Source: Sabethes cyaneus
Lineage: Eukaryota > Arthropoda > Insecta > Diptera > Culicidae
Length of the DNA stretch: 64,000 bases
Direction: 5' to 3'
Assembly (NCBI RefSeq): GCF_943734655.1
Contig: NC_071354.1
Location: forward strand, 11,936,001 to 12,000,000
Below the pieces are notes generated by a model. It made no database searches. It had not been told where the DNA came from and was given only the letters and a program-made list of their open reading frames with translations. The position numbers and the translations under genes were made by a program. How positions within the stretch are numbered: position 1 is the stretch's first letter; the number at the start of each line of letters is the position of its first letter. Shown piece by piece: positions 33,930 through 46,502 of this stretch.

Positions 33930-34240
33930 CTTGCTGATAGCTCATCGTATGCTTAATGCGTTCCTTGTCGTCAATGTCCTGTCCCACTTCTGGCTTGCCC
34001 CCGCGGCTGGCTTTCCCTGGCTGCTGCGGTGCGGTCCTTCTAGTGCTACCGGGGTTTTGCCTCAGTTCGAAGCACAATTAATTTATCCACAGTAGCACGT
34101 TCCGATTACTCATCGTCATCATCGGTACCGTTGTTGTCAGCAGCACAGGGCGCATCGTCATCACACTCCGCTGGCAGCACTCGAAAGGACACTCCGATAT
34201 ATAGGCGGAACTGCAATCGATCGATCCGATACCGAAGCAC
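33930..34240 (-). other. Probable spliced exon, host gene on - strand
   Basis: On the - strand a pyrimidine-rich tract and TTTTTCCAG end at 34241, and the sequence runs to CAGCAAG|GTGAGT with the intron starting at 33929. Both splice sites match consensus closely and the exon is 311 nt. One frame is open from the acceptor for 44 codons and stops at a TAA (34108-34106); it is acidic at its end (DDDDE). A second frame is open from 34077 through the donor, with its only ATG at 33945-33943 (MSYQQ then splice). Two readings are possible: a 5' exon carrying the start codon near its donor, or a coding exon ending in frame A. No product was recognised. Confidence 0.5.
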
Positions 34241-36880
34241 CTGGAAAAAGCGCACACAGACAGAGAGAACAGAATTAAAACACACAGAATCCGGTGAGTG
34301 AAAAACCATAATCGTTAAGTCGAGCATATTAAAAACATGATACAGATGCTGCTGCTGTCGGCGCATCGGGCGTTGATGTGCATTCGCCGGCTAGAGAGAG
34401 AGAGATAGACCCTTTCTGCGCTGCAGACGGCAGACGTGCAATTTTCGGTACCGGCGACAAACTAGAAAATTCGATTAAATTCAATTAAATCCACCTCTGT
34501 TTTCCGAGATCGATACACTTTTAATGCCCGTGTGCAGGGATGACGGTTCGTGTGATTGTGCGCTGAAGTGTTGAGAAAAAAAAAATGCTTCAATTATACG
34601 AAATTATTTCGTGAATTAAAACAACCACGAATCCTTTCGGTTCAGTTTGGCTGCCAAAAGAAGTTTGTTCGAAAACACTTTTCTTTTTAAATTTTGTTCT
34701 TATTCTAATTCCTTACCATCTAAGGCACACCGCGTCACCGTTGTGAATTTGCAGTGATTTCGGTGTTCAACTGAACCACCAATCCAAAACAACGACCAGC
34801 AGCTTGTATACAGTTTTGGTAAAATTCTCCTGTCGTTCATCAGCAACATCAAAGCCAAACCGGACGTACACAAACACTTTCTCCCGTCCGTCCGGCGCTG
34901 TTTCGGTTCCTTTCGGACGATGGATGGTCTTGTTCCGCTGCTCGCTGCCAATTCGGAAACTACGAACGGACAGTTTTCCGGATTAACACGACCGCCAGCA
35001 TCTCTCCTGCCCCGGGGCCGAAACCACAGCTCCAGCACGAGAGCCCCAATCAGCTGCCGGTAGGAGGGTAAATGTTTGCTTAGGATCCCCCCGAAGCAAC
35101 GTATCCTAGCGTGTGTGTGTTGTTTCATGAGCGAATGTCATTGTTAGTTTTAGGTTGAGCAATAAATTAATAATAGCACCGTGTAGGGTGTCCAGGAATG
35201 TTGGCCTCAACAGAGAGAGATATTTATAAATTATTTTTTACGATTTTTTATACCGTAGCACAGCTTTCTATCCTGAAAAAGAACTCCCTTAGGGTGGATT
35301 AACCGCAAAAAAGTGTGCTCACCAGTAGTGCATCATGATGGAAAGCATACGGAAAGAGAAACCAATTTTCATAATACGAACTACTTCTGATCTGTAACAC
35401 CGTTTGATCTTCAATCAATCATCGTTCCCGTGCCATAGAAATGGAATCATAAAAAGAGAACCTCAGTTTCCGACATCGGAAACAGAACCGAACCTGTGGT
35501 GGAAAGTTTTCAAACTTCTTTCGTACCTGTGCCGGCGAATGAACTTTCTGACCGATTCAATATTTAATTTTCTAATAGTCTAAGTTGACACAACCGTAGG
35601 TAGTAAACAGATACATATTTTCAGCGGGGCGTTCAATAACAAATTAGACCCCGTTCGGACGAACAATTCGTCTAATGTCAGCAACAATCTGCCAACACGT
35701 TGATTACGATTATGAATATGCATTCCACACAGTGACAGTGCAGTGTAGTGCAGCAGTCAGTCGGCAGCTGGCATATTGCTGATTGCGAGATCCACGATTG
35801 CACCCACCGGCCGCTGCCGTGGAAAGTCGTCCGGTTGCCAGAAGCTGTTTTTCGACTACGGATGCCTCGCTGATGATGTATTGTGTTACTGCACTTTAGC
35901 TAGGTACCTTCCTCACGTGTAGTGGAACTGGAACACATTCGAGATTCGTGCAAAAGTGAAATCCGTCAGTTGGGTAAACATTTGTCGACGCGCTGGCTGG
36001 TTCGTTCGGTTGGTCGAGCGAGCGAGTGGTGACAAGTGGTTGGTAGTGGGAAGTGGGAGCTTTGTTCGTTAAATAGATCGACTGGGTGCGGAGAGGAACA
36101 TTTCGACTGCTGACATGTAGTTACAATAAATTCTTGAATACGATACTTTCTGTTATCTACACGAGGCCTAGTGAATGTTTTGAATAACGATTGTCCTACA
36201 AGCGATGAACCGAACAAAACATGCATGGTGAATCGAAGGATGTGATTCAACAAGCGGGAGATAATTTTTTGCGATTCTACAAAGTAAGTGCTGTTTCTGA
36301 TTATGTATTATCGACCGATAAAGCTTTATACAAGTAGTTCGCATTCAGAATACTTTGCATCAGAAACTATTAATCGATCTGCGTTATGTCACAGTTTTTA
36401 AAATTACGGTGAAATTGTTTTATTTTAATAAATTAACGAGCAATTTACGCTATCATGAAATTTTCATCACTGATAAATTAAAAAGCGGAAAAAAAATTTA
36501 AAATCTACCGTAGAAAATTTTGTCAAACTTTTTCCCTAATTTTTCCTTTTTATGAATTGCTAAGAAAAAGGTTTTACGTTCTCCGGAATCCGGAATCCGT
36601 TTCTCCAAAATCCGATTACTATTCGCACCCAGTATAACTTGGTTTGATCCGCGGACTTCTCAGCTTGGGTAAAGAGGAACCAAAAGGTTTTAGTTAAAGA
36701 GGTTCCATTACTTTCTTCAACCGTTCCTTCCGTCGATCGTAAAAAAACTACTCACTCATAGATCATGAGATTTATAATGTTACCTATAATGTTACTACTA
36801 CTCATAGATCATGAGATCTATAATGTTACCCATTGAAACCATCCAATGCTTAACAAATGCGTTCGCGTCGAACCAAACAT
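34241..36880. other. Unique-looking island 4
   Basis: Repeat-poor sequence upstream (in - strand sense) of the probable exon. A 142-codon open frame on the - strand (35128-34700) begins in a CACACA run and shows no domain; a conflicting + frame covers it. GAGAGAGAGAGA at about 34391-34402 and CAGTGCAGTGTAGTGCAG at 35733-35752 are simple words. The 5' part of the - strand gene may lie here, but no donor was assigned. A short direct duplication of TCATAGATCATGAGATYTAT occurs near 36755 and 36799. Confidence 0.35.
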
Positions 36881-38796
36881 TCTAAATCAATGCATCACAG
36901 TGGGCAGAATCGACCGAAAAAACGGAACTTTTGGTTGCCTCTGTTTTTAGGGGGTAAAAAGTGACTTTTCTTATGAAAAATATCACGACAACTCGATTGG
37001 TGATGGTTTCAATGCGCAAAAATAACGCAAAGTTGCCCATTTTGGCCCATTCACCTCTATTTTCTAATAGTTTTGAAAGAATCATGTACAAACTCTCTCT
37101 CTAATTTGAGGTTCTGTGGTAAGGAAAGAAGAAGCATGTTGGGAAAAAGCTAGTGTATGTTGCTGCTTCGTCGTAATGCCTAATGCCGTCTTATCCAACT
37201 CAAATTATTAAAAATATCAGCATTTTTATGACACACAATGCAAAACTAGTTATTCCCTACTATTTTAGTTTTGTTGTCTATCATGCGCGATCAATCAAAG
37301 TGAGCTGAGATCTATTTAAATACTTTTCATTATTAAAGAAGTCGTACCAGCCAAATTTCCTACGTTTTTTCGTGCGACGAAGACGAAAATGTCGACTAAT
37401 CGTTTTAATTTCCGTCATTCATAAATGAAAATAACTCACCCAAGGCATTGTCGTTATTCTACAGCCAGGAAAACTTGCCTGACCTGCAGAAATTTTGCAG
37501 AATAACATTTGTCATGCCTTCCTACACAAATACATGCGCGTTAGCTTCGTAAACATTGTTGTGATTTTTAGTTCGGACAATGAAAAATTCTGATGGACGG
37601 GTTTTAAAACGGTACGACGAATTTAAGTTTATTTTCAGTAATTTTAAAGTTCACGGATCGGAAGGTAAGTGTGTTTTAATCAAATCAGCACAAGAACTTT
37701 TGGAGTATTCATTAAATCCATCCAACAAATGATGAAAATTAGAATGGTTACTACGACGGGAATTAGAAATAAACCCTATATGAACAATTTTCTTTTAATG
37801 CAACATAATCTATAAATGTATTTTGCCCCATTTTACTCAAAGTTTCTGTACTACAGGTAAAGTGCTAATTTGATATTTTTACCAGAAATTTTCAAAAAGG
37901 CATGCCTGTTGGGCGGGTTGAAAAAGTTAAAAGATCGAACGACGATCAAGTTTTTCACTAAAATGCATTGTAAGGGAATGTTTTGCCTTGTTTTACCCTA
38001 CAAATTTTATAGAATGTATTGATGGGAAAAGGAGCAAATGTGAAAGTGCTCCGATTTCGTTCAAATTTGATGTGTTTGTTCCTAGTAGGAAAAATTGAGA
38101 ACCATATTTTTTGATTGGACGCTTTGGGTGCCTCTTTCTGAGTTACGGTGGTCACAAAAATCGTCATGCTTTCCGATTTTATTTCATTCGAAATTTCATA
38201 ACTTTTGAACCACTGAACCGATTTTAATGATATTGATTCCAAATAAAAGATATTTCAATCAACTTTTCACAAAATATATTTGACTGTAGCTAAAAGCAAG
38301 AAAGAAAGAATGGTGATGATGATGATGATTTTTGAAGCCACCCTAACTGAGAAAGGGGCACCCTAAGCGCCCAATAAAAACATATGGGTTTAAAATTTTT
38401 TGACTAGGAATCAACACACCAAATTTGAACGAAATCGGAGCGCTTTCACATTTGCTTCCTCTTTTATTAATAAATTCTCAGATTAAGGGTCAGGGTAGAA
38501 CAAGGCAAAACATTCGCTTATACGACATTTTTGTGAAAAGTTTGATGAATGTTCGATCTTCTGATTTCTTCAACCTTCTCAACAAGCATGCCTTCTTGAA
38601 AATCTCTGGTTAAAATATCGAATTAGCATTTTGCCTGTGGTACAAAAATCTTGAGTAATATAGAGCAACACAGACTACTAGATTATCTTGCATTAAAATA
38701 AAATTGTTCATATACCTTTCTCCTAATATTATTTTTTTTAATCATAGAATCTCAAATTAGAGAAATTTTGATTTTGATTCTTTCAAAACTATTAGA

Positions 38797-41220
38797 AAAA
38801 CCTGATTTAATCCACCTAGTGGTGAAAGGAACCTTTGTTATACGGTCTTACGTGCTATTTGAGATGTAAATCGACACGTCTTCGGAAAATAATTAATGTA
38901 TTGGTTAAGATTACATTGTGCGTTGGTTTACATAAAATTTTACAACATTGATCAGTTCAGGAAAGTTGGCAGTAGTGGTTTATTTCACTTATTTAGCGAA
39001 TGTTTCATTTGATCAATGTTACCCCGTTTTACGGCACTTATAAACAGAGAACAGACATCCAAGCGAAAGGTCCCCATTGGATAATACTTATGTCAAATTA
39101 GTTGGGAAACTATAGTGATGATGTCGCTAAAGGCGCATAAAATTTTACACTAAACTCACAACAGCTAGCTTCTGGTGCTAGCATAACGCATATAGTCCAT
39201 GTATACTACCGCCAGAGGAGACAAAGGTTGTCAGTGTGCAAATCAGAAGAATCATTTAGTTGGGAAACTATAGTGGTAGTGTCGCTAGCATATTAGGTGA
39301 TTTTAATTTGAAATTTTATCCAAGAATTCCCGCAAAATTTGTTCCTGAATGGATGTCTGTTCTCTGTGTTATAAATTTTGATAGTTCCTTTTCTTATGAA
39401 TTTGCTGAGTAAGTTATTACTAATGTGGATAAGTGCATGTAAAAGTAAATTGTAAGAGAAAATATTATTCTTTAACATTAGTAAAGGTTTAGTTTATGGG
39501 GTTTTGAACTTTGCATAATTTCCTGTCATGCCATTCTGTTTGATTCACATCAATAAAGTTTTCTTGAATAAATTTCATCAATTTTTATTAACCTTCGGTT
39601 ACTCACGCTGTTGTATTTTGTGCAACATGTGTAGGTTTCAAGCCATATTGTTATAAAGTTTCAAATCGTTGTTTAACTAACGTATATTCTTCAATAAACT
39701 TGTTATGAGCAAAATGTCAGAATTATTCAATGCATTAATACTTTAAATTGTTATGAAAACAGATCAGCATAAACCGACATCACAGAAACGAAGCAAGCAG
39801 TATGTGAGGTGTACCGCAATTGGCCCCAACTGGAGTTTTCTCTCGTTTCTTCATATGGAAAAATGGTGTCTGTATTCAGCAAAATTATCAGCAAATGTAA
39901 AATGTTTGATATGTATCCGGCTGTTGGTAGTCGAGTCAAAATCAGGATATTTTTTATAATCAAAGTTCTACAATTCCTAAACAAGCAAACAAAGAGGTAT
40001 ATTATTTTCAGCAAAGTTGTGTATTTTTACTGTTTGTACAATTTTGTAATACACAAAAAAGTCATACAACAATTACAAAAAGAGCTAAAATAGAAAAACT
40101 GATTTTACAAATGCATATGCAATTAATAAGATTTCTCTATCTTCGCTGAGAGATAGAAGGTTACTGTCTTCAGCAAAATTTCTTGTAATAATATGCTCTA
40201 AAACTTTGCAGAACATATCAATGTGTTATATTGAAACTGAAGAAAAATATTTTTTTTATTTCACTTTTAGGGGGATTAATACAAAATTTAAATTCTACCA
40301 GACGATAGAGCTTTCAATTTAAAGAAACTCTCCCAAAGGCTCGATAAACTTAAAACCAAGTTTTCCTAGTCAAAACTCTAGTACGCACATTTTCTTTGGT
40401 TTTGGGCTATTGTGCGCGCAAGTAACCGTGTTACAAAAGATGGCGCGAGTGTTCGAGGGAGTGTTAATATCTTTTGACCGGCAAAACCAATTCTTATAAA
40501 ATTTTGCATATATATTCGTAGTGTCAAAACCTCTCGTTTGATATTAAAATAATTAAAATTAGGTAGATTATCTTGGTTAAAATCATTATAAATTATTGTT
40601 AATTTTGGTGTGGTGCATACGATTGCTCATAACTTTCACATCAAACGTCCAATCAAAAAACCATTCAATAGTGATCTATCAGGCTATATTATCTGCCAAA
40701 TGAAACTAATACCGCATAAATCGGTCTAGCCATCACTGAGAAACAGGCGATCATTTGGACCTTGTCAAAACTGGTTTTTTAAGGCTAACTTCTAAACCAC
40801 TTGTTTGTTTTCAATAAAACTTAGCATAATAGTTTAGCAATAGTAAGAGCTTTCATTTGGTACTAAGATCGTTGAAATCAGTTGTGTGGTTCCGGAGAAA
40901 ATCGTGTCACGTAGTTTTCACGTTTTTGCTTATAACTTTTAAACGAAAAATCGGACCACGAAACAATTCAATAGTGATATTTTCCACTATAATACCTTTC
41001 AAACAAAAGTAATAACAGACAAATCGGCTCAGCCATTTCCGAGAAATAGGCGATAGAAAATAAGCAGCGCACACACACACATACACACACACACACACAC
41101 AGACATTGCTCAATTCGTCGAACCCTATCGATTGGTATATGTGACTCGGCCCTCCGGGCCTTAGATCAACTTCGTGTTTTCGACCAATTCCTAAACCTTT
41201 GTTATATAGTATAACAAAGG
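38797..41220 (+). mobile_element. Tandem mosquito repeat, unit A
   Basis: Begins AAAACCTGATTTAATCCACC, then CCTAGTGGTGAAAGGAACC and TTTGTTATACGG, and ends with a short CA run (41068-41101), GTATATGTGACTCGGCCCTC and CCTTTGTTATATAGTATAAC. Unit B follows directly and repeats the same order. This unit carries a 324-bp hAT-like insertion absent from B. Internal homology includes the dispersed repeat shared with 5985-6445. It is non-coding; this repeat type is common in mosquitoes, but I do not assign its class. Confidence 0.75.
39045..39368. mobile_element. 324-bp hAT-like MITE in unit A
   Basis: Termini CAGAGAACAGACATCC (39045-39060) and its complement (39351-39366) are flanked by TTATAAA at 39038-39044 and 39369-39375. 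Unit B has the uninterrupted site CACTTATAAATTTTGATAG at about 41365-41383. The insertion is therefore younger than the divergence of A and B. The sequence TAGTTGGGAAACTATAGTG occurs twice inside. Confidence 0.7.
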
Positions 41221-42026
41221 TAAAACCTGATTTAATCCACCTAGTGGTGAAAGGAACCTTTGTTATACGGTCTTATTTGCTATTTGAGATAGAAATCGAC
41301 ACGTTTGGTTTACATGAAATTTTTGGAAATTGAATAAGCTTACAAAATTTGAACCAAATAGAAGCACTTATAAATTTTGATAGTTCCTTTTCTCATGAAA
41401 TTGCTGTGTAAGTTGTTATTAATGAGGGTAAGTGTAAGTAAAAGTAAGTTGTAAGATGAAATATTATTCTTTAACATATACATTGCGTAATAAAGGACTA
41501 GTTTATAGGTTTTTGAACTATGCATAATTTCCTGTATTGCCATTCTATTTGATTCACAACAATAAAGGTTTCTCGAATAAATTTCATCAATTTTTATTAA
41601 CCTGCGGCTACTCACGTTGTTGTATTTTGTACACCATGTGTAGGTTTTTGAATGCCATATTGTTATATAGTTACAAATCGTATATTACGTATATACTAAC
41701 GTATATTCTTCAATAAACTTGTTATGAGCAAAATGTCAGAATTATTCAATGCATTATTACTTTAAATTGTTAGGAAAATAGATTAGTATAAACCGACATC
41801 ACAGAAACGAAGCAAGTAGCATGTAAGGTGTACCGCAATTGGCCCCAACTGGAATTTTCTTTCGTTTCTTCATATGGAAAAATGGTGTCTGTGTGCCGCA
41901 AAACTACCAGCAAATGTAAAATGCTTAAAATGTATCCGTCTGTTGGTAGTCGAGTAATTCGAGGTCAAAATCAGGGTATTTTTTATAATCAAAGTTCTAC
42001 AGTTCGTAAACAAGGAAACATAGAGG

Positions 42027-42516
42027 CAGGGCCTTTAATTATCACCGAATTTCAAACAAAACAGAAAATCTTTTTTCTTAGCATACATTGTTTTTTATGC
42101 CTCTGAGTTTCGTATGTACAACTGCACAGTGATTTTCATCCTAGTATACAAGTTCAATATATCGTGAAAACAGAACAGCAGAAAGTGATTTTCAAACCCA
42201 GAAGGTGATATTCACTTCAGGAAAAAAACAATTTTAAATGCAGTAAATGAAAAGAAAAATCTTATGTGCAACAGCTGAACGCAATAGATGCTAAATAACA
42301 ACATAAATTTTTTTTATTGATTTTCACTGCTCAAACGTGAATATCAGTTTGTTACAATATCACAGGGCGCTGATATTCTATATTCTCGTGCATGAAGTTC
42401 ATGCTTGCTGTATATAGTTATTATGTGCGTTTGATCAAAGCAAGCAGATTTTCAATGCAAGGTAGACTGATAATCCAGAAGTTTGAACGTTTTGCTGATG
42501 AATATTAACAGCACTG
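42027..42516. mobile_element. 490-bp hAT-like MITE in unit B
   Basis: CATAGAGG at 42019-42026 is repeated exactly at 42517-42524, an 8-bp target duplication. Ends are CAGGGCCTTTAAT and, inverted, CAGTGCTGTTAAT. Unit A shows the empty site as CAAAGAGGTATATTATT near 39990. The 8-bp duplication and CAGNG termini are typical of hAT. No transposase is encoded. Confidence 0.75.
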
Positions 42517-43583
42517 CATAGAGGTATACTATGTTCAGCAAAGTTGTGTATTTTTATTATTTATACAACTTTGTAATACATGAAAAAGTCATACAACAAT
42601 TACAAAAAGAGCTAAAATAGAAAAACTGATTTTTCAAATTCATATACAATAAATAAGATCTCTTCGTTGAAGAGATAGAAGGTTACTGTCTTCAGCAAAA
42701 TTTCTTGTAATAATATGCTCTAAAACTTTGCAGAACACATCAATGTGTTATATTGAAACTGAAGGAAAATAATTTTTTTATTTCACTTTTAGGGGGATTA
42801 ATCAAAATCCAAATTCTACCAGACGATAGAGCTTTCAATTTCAAGAAACTCTTCCAAAGGTTCGATAAACTTAAAACCAAGTTTTCCTAGTCAAAACTCT
42901 AGTGCGCACGTTTTCTTTGGTTTTGGGCTATTGTGCGCGCGAGTAACTGTATTATAAAAGTTGGCGCGAGTGTTCGAGGGTTAATATCTTTTGACCGGTA
43001 AAACCAATTCTTATGAAATTTTGCATATATATTCGTAGTGTGAAAACCTCTCGTTTGATATTAAAATAATTGAAATTAGGTTATTTTTCTTGGTTAAAAT
43101 CATTATAAATTATTGTTAATTTTGGTGTGGTGCATTGAATTACTCATAACTTTCAAATTAAACATCCAATCAAAAAACCATTCAATAGTGATCTATCCGG
43201 CTATATTACCTGCCAAATGAAACTAATAGCACGTAAATCGGTTTGGCCATCTCTGAGAAACAGGCGATCATTTGAACCTTGTCAAAACTGGTTTTTTAAG
43301 CATAACTTTTAAACCAGTTGTTTGTTTTCAATAAAAATTGGTGTGAAGTTTAGCAATAGCAAGAGCTTTTATTTGGTACTAAGATCGATGAAATCGGTTA
43401 TGTGGTTCCGGAGAAAATCGTGTCACGTAATTTTCACATTTTTGCTTATAACTTTTAAACTAAAAGTCAGACCTCGAAACCATTTAATAGTGATATACTA
43501 GGTAAAAATACCTTTCAAATACAAGTTATATCAGACGAATTGGCTCAGCCATCTCCGAGAAATAGGCGATTGAAAATTGAAGC

Positions 43584-43758
<175 letters not shown>

Positions 43759-44216
43759 TTGCTCATTCGTCGAACCTGATCGATTGGTATATGTGACACG
43801 GCCCTCCGGGCCTCAGATCGACTTCGTGTTTTTCGACCAATTCCTAAACCTTTGTTATATTGTATAACAAAGGTAAAAGATGAGTAAATGAGGCAAAATG
43901 GGCAACTTCTCGTCATTTCCGCGCATTGAGATCGCCACCAATCGATTTCTCGTGATTTTTTACATAAGAAGCCATTTTTTACCCCTTGAAAACAGCGGCA
44001 ACAAAAAGTTCCGTTTTTTCGGCCGATTTTGCCCACTGTGCAATGGAAGCTGATTTGAGTTGGTTAAATCTCCACAAACAAACATACTCGACTTGCTTAC
44101 ACATTCAATGCCGATACACACCACCGTCCAGTTCCACCATGTAACATCAAATCACAATATATTGAAAAATGGCTAGCACTTTAAGGAATTGAGAAATCAA
44201 ATATCTTTCGCTTTAC

Positions 44217-44419
44217 ATGAGACATTGTTCCTCCTTCTTTTGTTGTCCCTTTTCCTTTCTCATTTCCACTTCTTTTTCTTTTTTTAGAGTGATTTTAACC
44301 CACCAGTGCAGTGATCATTCACCACTCTTTCCCTTTTGTTTTTCTTTTTCTCTTTTCTTTTGCTTTCCTTATTCTTTTTTCGTCTACTTTTGCGTTTTAT
44401 CTTTTTTTGTTTTCTTTTT
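44217..44419. repeat. Pyrimidine-rich tract, left part
   Basis: TTTCTTTTTCTCTTTTCTTT-type sequence like the 12-14-kb tracts. It continues after the LINE insertion at 45356-45420 and again at 45700-46080. Confidence 0.5.
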
Positions 44420-44429
44420 CTTATTCTTT

Positions 44430-45345
44430 ATTTATTTATTTACAAACGATTATGTCTCTGAGCCTTTGGCTCGTAAAGACTGACTAGCTTAACAACTAAC
44501 AATAAATTTGGCTTTTATTTTTATTACTACATAGAAAATATTTACAAGAAAAAAGAACATTATTTCCTTTCAAAACACCGTACAGTGTACAACTACAAAC
44601 AAATTCAATTAGATTTTAAATTACACATTTGAGAATTGATTTGACAATAAATTAGTCTTCATGCGTGATTTAAAGCTACTTATTGTGAGTGATTTCAAAG
44701 CTTCATCTAAGTTGTTGTAGAGCTGTTGCGTTTTTCAACACCGAATGTTGACCGAACTTGGTGGTGTTACTCCTGCTGGTAGTTATGTTGTCTCTGCCTT
44801 TAGTTTGATGCTGGTGTCGTTCTGAGACTCTGCTCAGCACGGTATTAGTGTGGACAGATTTTTGAAAAATTTGGTGAATATGTAAGCAAGCTGTGTTGGT
44901 ATAAACACTCTCGACCTTCAAAGTTGATGTTTAGTATGAATATACTCCGTCGATGTTCTCCAAGAGTATCCGAAAAGGTTCTTGATGGCTTTGTTCTGGA
45001 TAGCTTGCAGAGGTTTTATTGCTGATTTGTTTGCTGCTCCCCACACAAGTATACCATACACTAGATGACTGTGAAATATTGTATAATACAGACTGCGCTT
45101 AGTATCAAGTCGGACCAAATCACTGATTCTTTTGAATGCACCTGCAACTTGTGCCAGTTTAGCACCCAGTTTAGTGATATGCTGAATCCACTTAAGTTCA
45201 CTGTTCAACCAAACCCCTAGATAGTCAAATTCATCTACTTTTTCGATACAATTTCCGTTGTAGGAGATATTCAACAAGAGGGATTTAGTCGAAATCCATA
45301 CTGCTTGGGAGATATTAGGCTGTGACGTTCTAGATGATTGACTAG
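44430..45345 (-). mobile_element. 5'-truncated, internally deleted Jockey-like LINE
   Basis: A 10-bp target duplication CTTATTCTTT flanks it exactly (44420-44429, 45346-45355). On the - strand it starts LVNHLERHSLISPKQYGFRL (RT motif before palm A), then jumps within about ten codons to ISYNGNCIEKVDEFDYLGVW, so the palm with motifs A-C is deleted. A 119-codon frame (45277-44918) continues through HSHLVYGILVWGAANKSAIK and IQNKAIKNLFGY. A frameshift leads to the C-terminus (TKFGQHSVLKNATALQQ, then SFKSRMKTNLLSNQF). The 3' UTR ends TAAATAAATAAA next to the duplication. It cannot make a working enzyme; its 3' end would still be the part recognised during retrotransposition. Confidence 0.85.
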
Positions 45346-45355
45346 CTTATTCTTT

Positions 45356-46482
45356 TTTCACTTCTTTTTATTCCTTATTTTATTTTGTGTCATTTTCTTC
45401 CTCTTATTGTATCGGCAATTTATAATTTGCTGCCACTCGTATTTCATTGGGTGTCGAGTCGAGTCGAAACGAATGACAAATCACAATTTCGCTGAATGAA
45501 GTTTTGCTGTATCTTTTGTAGTTATGGCGCTACAATGCTAATAACTCATTAGTAACTAAATGAAATTTGGAGTTTCAAGACGGACCTTTAGCGATTTGTC
45601 ACTCAATTAACAGAACATCGAAGTAGGTATATGCGAGTGAGCTGTGATGAGGCTCTCAGCTGCTCACGTTTCTCGCTTCGCAGATTAGATCCCAATTTTC
45701 ACAGTTTTCCTCTTGTTTTTCAACTTTATTTTCTTTCCAGCGTTTTTCTTTCTCAGATTTGCGTTTCCCTTTTTTCTTTACTCCAGTCTTCTGCTTGAGT
45801 TTTTTCTACTCTTTGCTCTACTGTATACTTCCGATTTTATTTGCTCCTGCTTTTATCTACCCCGGGTATATGTCACATATTAAATTTTTCGCCTCTTCAA
45901 ATGATTTGAAGCATTTTATTGGGATTACAGTAATGGCCGATTCTGTGAGATCTCGATTCTGTCTACTTCCGATTGCGTCTGCTTTTTATTCCGATTTTAT
46001 CAGGTTTGCCTCCTTATTTTTTGTCGTGATATTGTCAAGTACCGTGTTTTCCGACGCAAATAGTGCTAAATTCTAGTTTAGGATGAGCAATACAATAAAG
46101 CTCACCAAGAGAAATGGTCGGTCGCGGTCGCTTGAAGCGCTGTTTCCCAGTATCGGTGTTTCATTCTTATTGGACCGAAGAAGAATCGAGAAAAAAACAT
46201 TTTCGCAAAATACCTACTGACCTGATACCAGTATCTAAATCTATGCCGGATCAGGCTTCGTCTACGGTCTTCAGCTACTTTCCCGACATTGGCACGGAAA
46301 ACCAGCATTAGAACCAACTTCGATATGAAGTACATTCAAACTACTACTTGGCACTATTATTATCGACGAAAAGATTATGCAAGAAAACTACTATATTTTA
46401 CGATTTAAAAAAAAGTCCTCTTGGGTTTTCCACTTGCTTTGCATATCACTCGGACTAAACACATCGAATTTTGAGCTCTGAA
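45356..46482. other. Pyrimidine-rich remnants and unclassified DNA
   Basis: 45356-45420 and 45700-46080 are T/C-rich like the 44.2-kb tract. A 105-codon frame at 45759-46076 (+) and frames at 46102-46335 (-) and 46114-46311 (+) overlap and show no domain. GTCGAGTCGAGTCG occurs near 45450. Confidence 0.4.
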
Positions 46483-46502
46483 TCAAATTAATTGTACTTT
46501 TT

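Noticed and set aside
34700..35128. 142-codon frame on -
   Set aside because: Starts in a CACACA run and has no domain; a conflicting + frame covers the same bases. The nearby exon call rests on splice sites, not on this frame.
46102..46335. 77-codon - frame and 65-codon + frame
   Set aside because: Overlapping opposite frames, no domain, no splice evidence.
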